In this document: positions 1 to 8,304 of the stretch, piece after piece
Layout: the number at the start of each line of letters is the position of its first letter
Numbering within the stretch: the first letter of the stretch is position 1
Source of the DNA: JAWLFY01 sp964462125
GTDB lineage: Bacteria; Planctomycetota; Planctomycetia; Pirellulales; Pirellulaceae
NCBI GenBank assembly: GCA_964462125.1
Contig: CAYWXT010000033.1
Span: 1-31,394, forward strand
Direction: 5' to 3'
Length of the DNA: 31,394 nucleotides
Position numbers and translations under genes: made by a program
The notes under the pieces: generated by a model
The model's input: the letters and a program-made list of their open reading frames with translations, nothing else
Told to the model about the DNA's origin: nothing
Database searches by the model: none

Positions 1-345
1 ACGTTGCTCGACCTGGCTGGCGGCGACCCTCGCTGGTCACTCGCGGCGGTCTACCTGGCGACGGTCCTGTGCACCGAGCTGATCACGAACAATGCTGCGG
101 CGGTGCTGATGTTCTCCATCGGCTGGCAGACTGCGGACCGGTTGGACGTCAGCCCGTTGCCGTTCGTGATTGCGGTGATGATCGCGGCTTCGGCGAGTTT
201 CTTAACTCCGTTTGGCTACCAAACCAATACGCTGGTGTACTCCGTCGGCGGCTATCGCTTTGGCGACTACATCAAGTTTGGCCTGCCACTGAATCTGGCC
301 GTGTTTCTGATCGCAATGACCGTGATTCCGCTGGTCTGGATGTGA
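1..345 (+). CDS. SLC13/DASS-type anion permease, C-terminal end (5' truncated by window)
   Basis: The reading frame is open from the first base and ends with TGA at 343-345, so only about 114 C-terminal residues are present. The visible part is very hydrophobic and carries two features typical of SLC13/ArsB-like sodium:anion (sulfate, di- or tricarboxylate) symporters: an ITNNAAA stretch, and a second half-repeat SFLTPFGYQTNTLV followed by GGYRFGDY and a final hydrophobic helix. Many bacterial relatives carry TrkA-C domains in the missing middle part, which cannot be checked here. The protein would sit in the inner membrane. The substrate cannot be told from this fragment. The hrpA start lies 2 nt past the stop, so the two may be co-transcribed. 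Confidence 0.85.
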   Translation, partial: TLLDLAGGDPRWSLAAVYLATVLCTELITNNAAAVLMFSIGWQTADRLDVSPLPFVIAVMIAASASFLTPFGYQTNTLVYSVGGYRFGDYIKFGLPLNLAVFLIAMTVIPLVWM

Positions 346-347
346 GC

Positions 348-3300
348 ATGGCTGAGAAACCGAGCAGCCCTTCGAGGGACGCAGGTGCCGCGTTGCCAAT
401 CCAGGGAGCTCGGCTGCGAATCGAGTTTTCGGACGACTTGCCGATCACCGCGCACCGGGACGAATTGGTCCAGCTGATCCGCGAGCACTCCGTGATCGTG
501 GTGTGCGGAGAAACGGGGAGCGGCAAGAGCACGCAATTGCCCAAGTTGTGTCTCGAAGCGGGTCTCGGCCGCGAGGCGATGATCGGGCACACCCAGCCCC
601 GCCGTTTGGCTGCCCGCAGTATCGCGACGCGGTTGGCGGAAGAGCTTGAGGTACCGCTCGGGAAGCAGGTCGGTTACCAAATTCGCTTTGGAGACCAAAC
701 CGGGCCGGAGACGCGGATCAAGTTGATGACCGACGGGATCCTGTTGGCGGAAACTCAGTCCGACCGATCCCTCGATGCCTATGACGCCATCATCATCGAC
801 GAGGCCCACGAGCGGTCGTTGAACATCGACTTTCTGCTCGGCTACCTGCGGCGGCTGCAGGAGAATCGGCCTGAGTTGAAGATCATCATCACCTCGGCGA
901 CGATCGACGCCGAGCGGTTCGCCGAACATTTTGGTGACGAGCGCAGAGCGGCGCCGATTGTCAACGTCGAGGGCCGCGGTTATCCCGTCGAACTCCGTTA
1001 CCTGCCGTGGGAGGAGGTCGTGGACGATGAAACTCGCGGCTACGACTTGCCGCGGCATGTGATCGCCGGGCTCGAATCGATCAGCCGTGATTCCGGCGGA
1101 GACGTGCTCGTCTTTCTGCCGACCGAACGCGACATTCGCGAGGTGTCGCACCGTGTCGGCGGGCACTACCATCGCCTCGCTCTGGCCGATCGCGTCGATT
1201 TACTGCCGTTGTATGCCCGGCTTCCGCAGTCGGAACAGCAGCGGATTTTTCACCCCAGCGGCAACCGGCGGCGGGTGATCTTCGCCACCAACGTCGCCGA
1301 GTCGTCGCTGACGGTGCCGGGAATCCGCGCTGTGATCGATACGGGAACGGCCCGGATCAGCCGCTATAGCCCGCGGAGCAAGGTTCAGCGATTGCCGATC
1401 GAACCGGTCAGCCAGGCCAGCGCGAACCAGCGTGCCGGCCGCTGCGGGCGACTCGGCCCCGGCATCTGCGTGCGGCTCTATTCCGCCGACGACTTTGACA
1501 GCCGCGACCCGTTCACCACGCCCGAGATTCGCCGCACCGGCTTGGCGTCGGTCATCCTGAGAACGAAAACGTTGCGGCTCGGTCCACTCGAAGATTTTCC
1601 GCTGCTCGACCCGCCACGGCCGGAAGCGATTCGGGAAGGGGTGCGGACCCTGGCGGAGCTCCGCGCGATCGATGACCGCGAGGAGTTGACCGAGATCGGA
1701 TGGAAACTTGGACGCATGCCCGTCGACCCGCGCGTGGGCCGGATCGTTTTGGCGGCAGACGAGCAGGGGGTGTTGCCGGAGGTGTTGCCGATTGCAGCGG
1801 CGTTGGAGATTCAAGACCCGCGCGACCGGCCTCCGGAGAAGCGTCAAGCCGCCGATGAAGCGCATCAAGCATTCGCCGACGCCCGCAGCGATTTCCTCAG
1901 CTACCTTCGGCTGTGGCGATTCTACGAGCAAGCTCGCAGCGCACAGAGTCGCAGCAAGTTGAAGCGTGTTCTCCGCAAACATTTCCTATCCCCAACTCGC
2001 ATGCGGGAATGGGCCGACGTCACACGGCAACTCCGTGACCTGGCCAGCGACACACGCGGCGCCAGCGGCGCACGTCGCGTCAAGATCGGGCGGATCCGAT
2101 ATGCGGACGATGACACCGAGGTGCTCGACCGAGACCGTTACGAAGGGGTTCACAAGGCACTTCTGGCTGGACTCCTCTCGGGGGTCGCGATGGCCGGTGA
2201 CAAGAACGAGTACACCGGGGCGGGCGGGTTGAAGCTGTTCCTTTGGCCTGGCAGTGGCGTCTTCGCGAGCAAACCGAAGTGGATCGTGGCGGCGGAGTTG
2301 GTCGAGACCGCGAAGCAGTACGCCCGCACCGTGGCGCAGATTCAACCTGGCTGGATCGAACAGGTCGGTGGCCATCTGATCAAGCGATCCCACAGCGACC
2401 CGCACTGGAGCAGCAAGGCGAACGGGGCCTTCTGCTACGAGCGGCAATCGTTGTTCGGGCTGCCGGTGGTCGCCCGCCGCCGCGTCCCGCTGGCACCGAT
2501 CGACCCGGCGACCGCCCGCGACCTGCTCATCGAACAAGGCCTGGTCGAAAACGATCTTCAAACCAACGCCCGGTTCGTGCGGCACAACCGCCAGCTGGCC
2601 GAAGCGATCGAGCAATTGGCGGCCAAGACCCGACGCCGGGATTTGGTGATCGATCCCTATCAGGTCGAGCGGTTTTACCAGGAACGCTTGCCGGTCGATG
2701 TTTGTGACCGGGGACGGCTGGAGAAATACGACCGCTCGGTCGTGAAACCGGAGTGGACGGGCCGGCTTCGCGACGCAGCCGAACTGTCGCGCTGGTTGGC
2801 CTCTCCGCCAGCGATCGAGGTCGATCCGTCGACCCCGTACATGCGCCCGGAAGACCTGATTGAAACATCGGCGGAACCGATTGAGGCGAACGCCTATCCG
2901 GATGAGCTGGTCGTCGGCAGTTCGCGGTTGCCCTTGGAATACCACTTCGAACCAGGTAGCGACCGTGACGGGATCAGCCTCCGCGTTCACCGGGCCGCCC
3001 TGTCGCAGCTCAGCGATGAACGGCTTGAGTGGCTCGTTCCCGGTCTGCTGGAACCGAAACTGTTGGCGATGATCAAGGCGCTTCCCAAACGGATCCGGAG
3101 AAACCTGGTACCGGCCGCCGAGGTGGCGGAAAAGATCGCCTCGGAGATTCGTGACCAGCATGGCGAGACACCTTTTTTGACGACGGTCTGCGAGGCGATG
3201 TCGCGGCATGCGGAAACGCCGGTCACCGCAGCCGATTTCCAACAGGACAAGCTCGACGATAGCCTGAGATTTTTGGTTCAGGTCGTCGACGATGAAGGCA

Positions 3301-4259
3301 AACCACTGGCATCCGGCCGGCAGGTCGAGCCGCTACGGCAACAGCTCGGCGCGGTGGAGGAGGGAACCGAAGCGGCCGCGGTCAGCGGCGCAGCCGAGGA
3401 TTGGTTTCGTGATTCGATGGCGACGTTCGATATCGATACGCTACCCAACGAAGTCGTGCGGCGACGCGGTGGCGTGCAGGTCGCCCAGTATCCGGGGCTC
3501 GTCGATTTGGGGGATGCCGTCGCCACACGGCTCTACCCCGACGCCGCATCGGCTGAATACGCCACGCGCCTCGCGACGACGCGCCTGTTCGCGTTGGTTG
3601 AACGAAAAGAACTGCGAAGCCAAATTCGCTGGCTACCGGCGTTGAGCCAGGCGAAGATCAAGCTGGGCGGTGTTGTTTCGGCCGTGGAATTCGAGTCCGC
3701 GTTGATCGATTTGTTGGCGCGGCTCGCCTTCGTCGAAGGAGAACCGGTTGTCCGAACGCGGGACGAGTTTCAATCCCGCCGCGAACAACGCGGTCGGCGG
3801 ATTTCCGAAGCGACCCAAGAGGTTGCTCCCTGGCTCGCTTCCCTCGCCGACCACTATTTTCAATCGCGGCGGGAACTGGAGTCGATCCACGGCGGGCCGT
3901 TTCACCAAGCGATCGACGACATCGAGACGCAACTTCGCTGGTTGATCCCCCGGCAGTTCTTGTCGCTCGTGCCGTGGGAGTGGTTGAAGCACTATCCGCG
4001 ATATTTCGCCGCGGTCACCTACCGGTTGGAGAAACTCCGCAGCGGCGCGGCGAGCCGGGATGCGGAGCAAACCACCACCATCGGCGACCTCTGGAACCGC
4101 TGGCTGGATCAGCTGCCGGACGATGAGCGGACGCCGGAGGCCCAGGTCAACTCGGAGTTTCGCTGGATGATTGAAGAACTCCGCGTCAGTCTCTTTGCCC
4201 AGCCGCTGGGAACCGCCGTGAAGGTATCGCCGAACCGGTGTGAGAAACTCTTGCGATGA
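348..4259 (+). CDS. hrpA: ATP-dependent RNA helicase HrpA (DEAH-box)
   Basis: This cytosolic helicase of about 1303 residues matches the length of E. coli HrpA (about 1300). The frame is open upstream of 348, but that part overlaps the permease, so the ATG just after the permease stop is preferred; no strong Shine-Dalgarno is seen. From this start, Walker A GETGSGKST lies at residues 54-62, the DEAH box at 151-154, then SATID (motif III), ATNVAESSLTVPG (motif V) and QRAGRCGR (motif VI, from residue 361). These are followed by the HA2 winged-helix region, an OB-fold region with the sequence KALLAGLLS, and the long C-terminal extension (DUF3418-like) that separates HrpA from HrpB. HrpA-family enzymes unwind RNA and act in mRNA processing and ribosome rescue. 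The protein looks intact, with no frameshift or missing motif. The link to the anion permease upstream is positional only. Confidence 0.95.
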   Translation: MAEKPSSPSRDAGAALPIQGARLRIEFSDDLPITAHRDELVQLIREHSVIVVCGETGSGKSTQLPKLCLEAGLGREAMIGHTQPRRLAARSIATRLAEELEVPLGKQVGYQIRFGDQTGPETRIKLMTDGILLAETQSDRSLDAYDAIIIDEAHERSLNIDFLLGYLRRLQENRPELKIIITSATIDAERFAEHFGDERRAAPIVNVEGRGYPVELRYLPWEEVVDDETRGYDLPRHVIAGLESISRDSGGDVLVFLPTERDIREVSHRVGGHYHRLALADRVDLLPLYARLPQSEQQRIFHPSGNRRRVIFATNVAESSLTVPGIRAVIDTGTARISRYSPRSKVQRLPIEPVSQASANQRAGRCGRLGPGICVRLYSADDFDSRDPFTTPEIRRTGLASVILRTKTLRLGPLEDFPLLDPPRPEAIREGVRTLAELRAIDDREELTEIGWKLGRMPVDPRVGRIVLAADEQGVLPEVLPIAAALEIQDPRDRPPEKRQAADEAHQAFADARSDFLSYLRLWRFYEQARSAQSRSKLKRVLRKHFLSPTRMREWADVTRQLRDLASDTRGASGARRVKIGRIRYADDDTEVLDRDRYEGVHKALLAGLLSGVAMAGDKNEYTGAGGLKLFLWPGSGVFASKPKWIVAAELVETAKQYARTVAQIQPGWIEQVGGHLIKRSHSDPHWSSKANGAFCYERQSLFGLPVVARRRVPLAPIDPATARDLLIEQGLVENDLQTNARFVRHNRQLAEAIEQLAAKTRRRDLVIDPYQVERFYQERLPVDVCDRGRLEKYDRSVVKPEWTGRLRDAAELSRWLASPPAIEVDPSTPYMRPEDLIETSAEPIEANAYPDELVVGSSRLPLEYHFEPGSDRDGISLRVHRAALSQLSDERLEWLVPGLLEPKLLAMIKALPKRIRRNLVPAAEVAEKIASEIRDQHGETPFLTTVCEAMSRHAETPVTAADFQQDKLDDSLRFLVQVVDDEGKPLASGRQVEPLRQQLGAVEEGTEAAAVSGAAEDWFRDSMATFDIDTLPNEVVRRRGGVQVAQYPGLVDLGDAVATRLYPDAASAEYATRLATTRLFALVERKELRSQIRWLPALSQAKIKLGGVVSAVEFESALIDLLARLAFVEGEPVVRTRDEFQSRREQRGRRISEATQEVAPWLASLADHYFQSRRELESIHGGPFHQAIDDIETQLRWLIPRQFLSLVPWEWLKHYPRYFAAVTYRLEKLRSGAASRDAEQTTTIGDLWNRWLDQLPDDERTPEAQVNSEFRWMIEELRVSLFAQPLGTAVKVSPNRCEKLLR

Positions 4260-4322
4260 TGGTGCTGGCCTCGGGTCGGCGGCAAGCGCCGTCGGCTCAA
4301 GGGTTGCTGACAAACCGTCGTC

Positions 4323-4805
4323 TCAATACGCCACTCGATTGGCGTTGGCCAACCAGGTATCGAACAACTGTCGGCATTCCTCCCTCAGCGTCTCGGGGGC
4401 CAGGCGGACGGAACTGCCTCCGTGCCGGAGCAGTTCTTCGGCAGGGACTGCCAATTCGTTGAACCCAGCGGCACGCGCGTCTTGGATCGCGGCGCCAAAA
4501 TAGACGGTGTCGACGCGGGCCCAGTGGAGGGCCGCCATGCACATCGCGCACGGTTCGCACGTCGTCGCCACCACGGCTCCCTCAAGCAGGATCTGGCCGC
4601 GGGCCCGGCAGGCCTCGCGAATGGCGACGATTTCCGCATGCGCCGTGATGTCGGTGTCCAATACGACTCGATTGTGGGCAGCAGCAACGATTACGCCGTC
4701 GATCCAGATCGCGCACCCGAAAGGGCTTTGACCCTCCGCGATCCCCAGGCGGCATTTGGCGATCGCGGTTCGCATCAACTCAGCAGGGTCTGGAGGAGTC
4801 ATCAT
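4323..4805 (-). CDS. Nucleoside/nucleobase deaminase (GuaD/TadA-like)
   Basis: This is a protein of about 160 residues from the zinc-dependent cytidine/deoxycytidylate deaminase superfamily. With the chosen ATG, the HAE catalytic motif is at residues 56-58 and the zinc-binding CEPCAMC at 83-89 (PCxxC ligands C86 and C89). After the zinc site it reads ALHWARVDTVYFGA and then AGFNEL, and it ends in an ANxxxY tail. This is closer to guanine deaminase (GuaD) than to tRNA A34 deaminase TadA, which carries an AGA motif after the second cysteine. The substrate is therefore probably a free base or nucleoside, but that is inference. A second in-frame ATG at 4853 would add 16 residues and has an AGGAA about 12 nt upstream, so it is a possible alternative start. 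It is the last gene of a minus-strand cluster and converges on hrpA. Confidence 0.85.
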   Translation of the reverse strand: MMTPPDPAELMRTAIAKCRLGIAEGQSPFGCAIWIDGVIVAAAHNRVVLDTDITAHAEIVAIREACRARGQILLEGAVVATTCEPCAMCMAALHWARVDTVYFGAAIQDARAAGFNELAVPAEELLRHGGSSVRLAPETLREECRQLFDTWLANANRVAY

Positions 4806-4882
4806 GGGCGCGGGCGCTCGGTTGTGTTCGTGTTCTTGCGGCGGGAGCTTCATCGGACCGTACGTTCCTGCCCCGTGCACGT

Positions 4883-5410
4883 TCACACGGACTTCTGTTT
4901 CCGCCGGACCTCGATTTCGTCGAACGAATAGAGTTGACCCTTCCCGGCCCCGGGGCAGGCATCGCAGGTCATCTTCCAGGCTTGCTGGCTGCGGAGATTG
5001 CTCGTCCAAAAGGGCCATGTCCGGCACTGAATCGGACGCGCCTCATAGACGGTGCACTTGCGGGTCTCGGAATCGAGGAAGACGCAATCGCCGTTGGAAT
5101 ACTCGACCAGACTCTTCTTTTGACCGACCCGGCGGATGAACCCTCGCTCGAACTTCGCCACATCGAGCTGCATGAAGGCGGCGAGTTCTGCGATTTCGTC
5201 GGCATCGACAAAGACAAAACCGGGCTCGCCGCTACAGCAACCGCCGCATTGGGTGCACTCGAATGCCAGCCCGTCCTGGTACCAGGGAGTCTGCTTCGAT
5301 CGCTCTACCGCCGTCCCCTCAGCGTCTGTCCCCGTTGCTGCTGTACGTTCGGTGTTTGGATTCGTGGCCGGAACGTTGCTCTGGCGCTTGCTATCGGTTG
5401 GTCGAGTCAT
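4883..5410 (-). CDS. YkgJ-family cysteine-cluster protein
   Basis: This 175-residue protein carries the hallmark of the YkgJ/UPF0153 family, a CxxCxxCC motif (C52, C55, C58, C59). Downstream cysteines are arranged as GDCVFLD, KCTVYEARPIQCR and TCDACPG. The family is annotated as putative zinc- or iron-chelating; its biochemical role is not established. The first 40 or so residues are polar, low in complexity and not part of the domain. The start lies 12 nt after the stop of the cysteine-desulfurase-like gene, with a GAGGG overlapping that stop, so the two are probably co-transcribed. Pairing a Cys-cluster protein with a PLP desulfurase-family enzyme suggests metal/sulfur handling, but this is only a contextual guess. 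Confidence 0.85.
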   Translation of the reverse strand: MTRPTDSKRQSNVPATNPNTERTAATGTDAEGTAVERSKQTPWYQDGLAFECTQCGGCCSGEPGFVFVDADEIAELAAFMQLDVAKFERGFIRRVGQKKSLVEYSNGDCVFLDSETRKCTVYEARPIQCRTWPFWTSNLRSQQAWKMTCDACPGAGKGQLYSFDEIEVRRKQKSV

Positions 5411-5422
5411 CTCCAGGATCCC

Positions 5423-6607
5423 TCATGACATTCCGGATGCGATCTCGGAGATCGCGGTGATCAAAGCATCGATGTTGTTGGTCGTTGTCGGGTGCCCGGC
5501 GCTGACCCGAAGCGTCCCCTCCGGCATGCTGCCGAGCAGCGGATGGATCAAGGCAGCGCAGTGCAGCCCGGCGCGGACCTCGATTCCGAATTCGACATCC
5601 AGGATGGTCGCAACATCGCCCGGCGACAGACCCTCCAAAAGTAAACTGACGATCGGCAGCGTGGCGGGGGTGGTACCGCTCTCGGCGGCGTCTCGGTCCC
5701 CGATCAGCGAGACCCCGTCGATCGCGGCGAGTCGGTTCCGCAATCGAGCGTCGAGTGTGATGCGGTGTTGGATCGCGGCGGGGGAGGTCGCGTCGAACCC
5801 TTGCATCGCCTCCAACCATCCGGTCAACGCGGGCACATTGACAATCCCCGATTCGAGCTTGGTCGGCATCTCCTCAGGCATCTCGAGCGACTCGGACTGA
5901 CTACCGGTGCCACCCTGAATCGTCGCCGCGAGCTCGGCGTGCCAGGGCTCGCTGACGTAGAGGAATCCGGTACCGAGCGGGCCTTGTCCCCCCTTATGTC
6001 CTGGGGTGGCGAGCAGGTCGATGCCGAGCTGTCGAACATCGATCGGCAGATAACCGAAGGTCTGTGCGGCATCACACAGCAGGGCCGCGGGGTGGTGCCG
6101 GAGCCCTTCACCGACCACACCAACCGGTTGGACCGCGCCGGTGACATTGCTGGCGTGGGTCACGGCAACCAAGCGGGTGTCGTCCTGCAGCGCGTTGAGA
6201 ACAGCATCGGCGTTGACTCGCCCAGCCGAGTCGCAGGGGACAATGGACAGCCGCACCCCGCGGTGTTGGGCCAGATGATGCAGGGGCCTCAAGACACTGT
6301 TGTGTTCGGCGGCGGTCGTCACCACATGATCCCCCGCGCGGACCAGACCATGAATAGCAGCGTTGAGTGCCGCGGTACCGCTGGGGTGAAAGCTGATACA
6401 TCGTGGCGACTCCGCCCCGATCCTCTCGGCCAAGCCGCGGCGAAGTGAGTCGATCTGTTGCCCAGCATCGAGGGCGGAGCGATAACTCCCCCGGCCGGCG
6501 GCGGCTCCACACTCGCGGGCGAAACGGTCCATGGCGGCGAGCACGCCGTCCGGTTTGGGCCAGGAGGTCGCCGCGTGATCGAGGTAAATGCGACGCTCGC
6601 CGTTCAT
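5423..6607 (-). CDS. Cysteine desulfurase family protein (class V aminotransferase fold)
   Basis: This is a 394-residue PLP enzyme. It opens with YLDHAATSWPKP, has AAEHNS (H102), the PLP-binding CDAAQ (D179), and the Schiff-base lysine in TPGHKGGQGPLGTG (K205), followed by GGTGSQS. Near the C-terminus RAGLHCA gives a candidate catalytic cysteine (C350) in the position used by the NifS/SufS-like 'cysteine desulfurase family' proteins. The enzyme would release sulfur from cysteine as a persulfide for Fe-S, tRNA-thio or cofactor assembly. No IscU, SufU or ThiI partner is adjacent, so the acceptor is unknown. The start codon overlaps the upstream Trm112-like stop as ATGA, which implies translational coupling. 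Confidence 0.9.
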   Translation of the reverse strand: MNGERRIYLDHAATSWPKPDGVLAAMDRFARECGAAAGRGSYRSALDAGQQIDSLRRGLAERIGAESPRCISFHPSGTAALNAAIHGLVRAGDHVVTTAAEHNSVLRPLHHLAQHRGVRLSIVPCDSAGRVNADAVLNALQDDTRLVAVTHASNVTGAVQPVGVVGEGLRHHPAALLCDAAQTFGYLPIDVRQLGIDLLATPGHKGGQGPLGTGFLYVSEPWHAELAATIQGGTGSQSESLEMPEEMPTKLESGIVNVPALTGWLEAMQGFDATSPAAIQHRITLDARLRNRLAAIDGVSLIGDRDAAESGTTPATLPIVSLLLEGLSPGDVATILDVEFGIEVRAGLHCAALIHPLLGSMPEGTLRVSAGHPTTTNNIDALITAISEIASGMS

Positions 6608-6879
6608 CGGTGCCTTCCCGTTTGCTCCACCGAAGTCATCCGGATCGCTTGCTCGGCGATGAGAGTAGGGATACCGTCACGGATCGGATACAGCAACCCA
6701 GCCGTGTCAGATACAAGCCCCCCTTCGATCGGATCCTCCACTCGCTGGTCGACCTGGTCGCGGGCCTCACCGCGGTGGATCGCCTCGTTGACCTGTGCGG
6801 TGGTGGACTCATCGGCGAATTGCAGCTGGGCTTTCGTCAGCGGGCATCTCAGCATCGCGAGCAAATCGGGATCAATCAT
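6604..6879 (-). CDS. Trm112-like / UPF0434 (YcaR-type) small protein
   Basis: A 91-residue protein with the Trm112-family pattern: LLAMLRCPLTK near the N-terminus and, later, GLLYPIRDGIPTLIAEQAI. Eukaryotic and archaeal Trm112 activates methyltransferases for tRNA, rRNA and release factors; the bacterial homologues are small proteins of largely unassigned role. Only one cysteine of the zinc knuckle remains (CPLTK instead of CPxCK), so metal binding is doubtful. A 30-residue charged insertion (about residues 25-52) separates the two conserved parts. GAGGG stands about 7 nt before the ATG. It is the first gene of the minus-strand cluster and overlaps the desulfurase-like gene by 4 nt. Confidence 0.85.
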   Translation of the reverse strand: MIDPDLLAMLRCPLTKAQLQFADESTTAQVNEAIHRGEARDQVDQRVEDPIEGGLVSDTAGLLYPIRDGIPTLIAEQAIRMTSVEQTGRHR

Positions 6880-6986
6880 TCGGTTTCCCTCAGTTCGGCC
6901 GGCGGTTGATGCCGATCATAGCTCTTGCCGATCGTCTCATCGAAACTGCCATTGATTCCATCATCCGCCTTCGGCGAGGGACTGCC

Positions 6987-7781
6987 ATGCGGGCTCGGAT
7001 CACCAAAACCCCTCATATTCGATTGTTTGCACTACTCGCGGCGGTCACTTGGGGAGCGACAGGTCGGGCCGAGGAGGTTCCTGGATATTACACAGATCCA
7101 GAGACGGGCCAAGTCTACCGGCAGGTAAAGCGAACGATTGAACGCCCCGAGGTGACGTCGACCACCGAGCGTCGCGAGCGGACCGTTTGGACGCCGAAGA
7201 CGGTCACGGAGACCCGGCCTCAATCGCGCACCGTCTATACTCCGGTGACCGAATACCGGTGGGTGCCACGTTTGCACAACCGGTGGAATCCATTTCGTTC
7301 GCCGACAGTGGTCTACCACCACGAGCCAACGACGCATTGGCAAGCCCGCGACGAGGTCGTTCAGCAGGAAACGTCCAAGACGCAATGGGTTGCCGAGAAG
7401 CGGGTCGACGAGGTTCCGGTGACGCATCGTCGGATTGTTCGCGAGGAGCGGATCGAGCGGGAGCCGGTGGGAACGTTGGCGCCTCAGGAGGGCACTCCGC
7501 CCGGTCCCGATTCCGCGGTCGCCTCTCGTTTGAGACCGTTGGACCGAAGCGAACTGGGGCGTATCCGTCCCGCTTCCAACGGCGCTCCGCCGAGCCGTTC
7601 TCTGCCGTCACCCGGCGGGCGGCAGCCGGTCACTTCGGTTGCGACCAACCCGTCACGATCGGCGACGCAGGTTGGTCAACGCGCCACGGATTTGGCACCC
7701 ACGACGGGGCCGAACCACCGCTCGGCGCCTCCGGCGGGCAGCGTCGCGACACCCCGACCGCCGGGGACGATTTTCCGCTGA
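6987..7781 (+). CDS. Secreted Arg/Pro-rich protein of unknown function
   Basis: A 264-residue protein starting at the ATG that has GAGG about 7 nt upstream and puts a signal peptide first: basic residues, then LFALLAAVTWGAT, with likely cleavage near GRAEE (residues 23-27). The mature N-terminal half is built from near-repetitive motifs such as TTERRERTVWTPKTV, TVYTPVTEYRWVPR and HWQARDEVVQQET, alternating Thr/Val/Arg like extended beta segments. The C-terminal third is rich in Pro, Ser and Gly and looks disordered. I recognise no catalytic motif. It may be a planctomycete-specific periplasmic or cell-surface protein (inference). It is divergent from the Trm112-like gene (107 bp gap) and convergent with rplL. 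An in-frame ATG at 6909 would bury the signal peptide and is less likely. Confidence 0.7.
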   Translation: MRARITKTPHIRLFALLAAVTWGATGRAEEVPGYYTDPETGQVYRQVKRTIERPEVTSTTERRERTVWTPKTVTETRPQSRTVYTPVTEYRWVPRLHNRWNPFRSPTVVYHHEPTTHWQARDEVVQQETSKTQWVAEKRVDEVPVTHRRIVREERIEREPVGTLAPQEGTPPGPDSAVASRLRPLDRSELGRIRPASNGAPPSRSLPSPGGRQPVTSVATNPSRSATQVGQRATDLAPTTGPNHRSAPPAGSVATPRPPGTIFR

Positions 7782-7786
7782 TCGGG

Positions 7787-7815
7787 ACGTCGCCTGTGGC
7801 TGATGACCGCGACGT
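7787..7815. terminator. Inverted repeat between convergent genes, possible bidirectional terminator
   Basis: The 7-nt arms ACGTCGC (7787-7793) and GCGACGT (7809-7815) flank a 15-nt loop in the 45 bp between the stops of the secreted protein and rplL. There is no T-run on either side, so it is not a classical intrinsic terminator. Position is the main support. Confidence 0.3.
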
Positions 7816-7826
7816 TGGGGTGCGTC

Positions 7827-8243
7827 TTACTTCAGCTCGACGGTACCGCCCGCCTCTTCGACTTCGGCCTTGACCTTCTCGGCGTCTTCCTTGGAGGCGG
7901 CTTCTTTGAGGGTTGCCGGGGCGCCTTCGACCAATTTCTTGGCTTCCATCAAGGAGGCCCCCGTGATGTTCTTGACGACCTTGACGACGTTCAGTTTCTT
8001 GTCGCCGAAGCTGGTCAGCACGACATCGAACTCGGTCTGTTCGACCGCCGCACCTTCGCCTTCGCCTTCGCCGCTGGGGGCCATCATGACCGCTCCACCG
8101 CCGGCGGCGGGCTCGATCCCGTGAACCTCCTTCAGGTAATCGCTCAGCTCTTTGGCTTGCTTGAGTGTCATTTCGGCGATCTTATCGCCCAGTTCTTTCG
8201 CTTCGGGGCTGAACTCGGCAACCGCAGTGGCTTCGTCGGACAT
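7827..8243 (-). CDS. rplL: 50S ribosomal protein L7/L12
   Basis: This 138-residue protein forms the L12 stalk of the large ribosomal subunit, which recruits and activates translation GTPases. It has the N-terminal dimerisation helix region (LGDKIAEMTLKQAKELSDYL), a flexible Ala/Gly/Glu hinge (about residues 45-65), and the conserved C-terminal domain with KLNVVKVVKNITG, LMEAKKLVEGAP and a VELK end. The N-terminal extension of about 15 residues is longer than in E. coli (about 120 aa total). A GAGGT about 9 nt before the ATG supports the start. It is the last gene of rplA-rplJ-rplL. No rpoB follows; the next gene is convergent. Confidence 0.97.
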   Translation of the reverse strand: MSDEATAVAEFSPEAKELGDKIAEMTLKQAKELSDYLKEVHGIEPAAGGGAVMMAPSGEGEGEGAAVEQTEFDVVLTSFGDKKLNVVKVVKNITGASLMEAKKLVEGAPATLKEAASKEDAEKVKAEVEEAGGTVELK

Positions 8244-8304
8244 CTTTTTAGTACCTCAAGAACAGTTCGGGTGGTTTGGTGACAGGGAACGGTGGTCGGG
8301 GAGC

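Noticed and set aside
69..347. Upstream in-frame extension of hrpA
   Set aside because: It overlaps the permease reading frame, and the translation shows no conserved sequence; HrpA length fits the ATG at 348.
267..1172. 301-residue antisense open frame over the 5' part of hrpA
   Set aside because: Complementary to conserved helicase motifs, which explain its openness.
1986..3242. 418-residue antisense open frame inside hrpA
   Set aside because: Shadow of the high-GC codon pattern of hrpA; no domain or start signal.
4260..4322. CGGCG/CGCCG mini-hairpin between hrpA and the deaminase gene as a terminator
   Set aside because: A 5-bp stem with no T-run is expected often by chance at this GC content.
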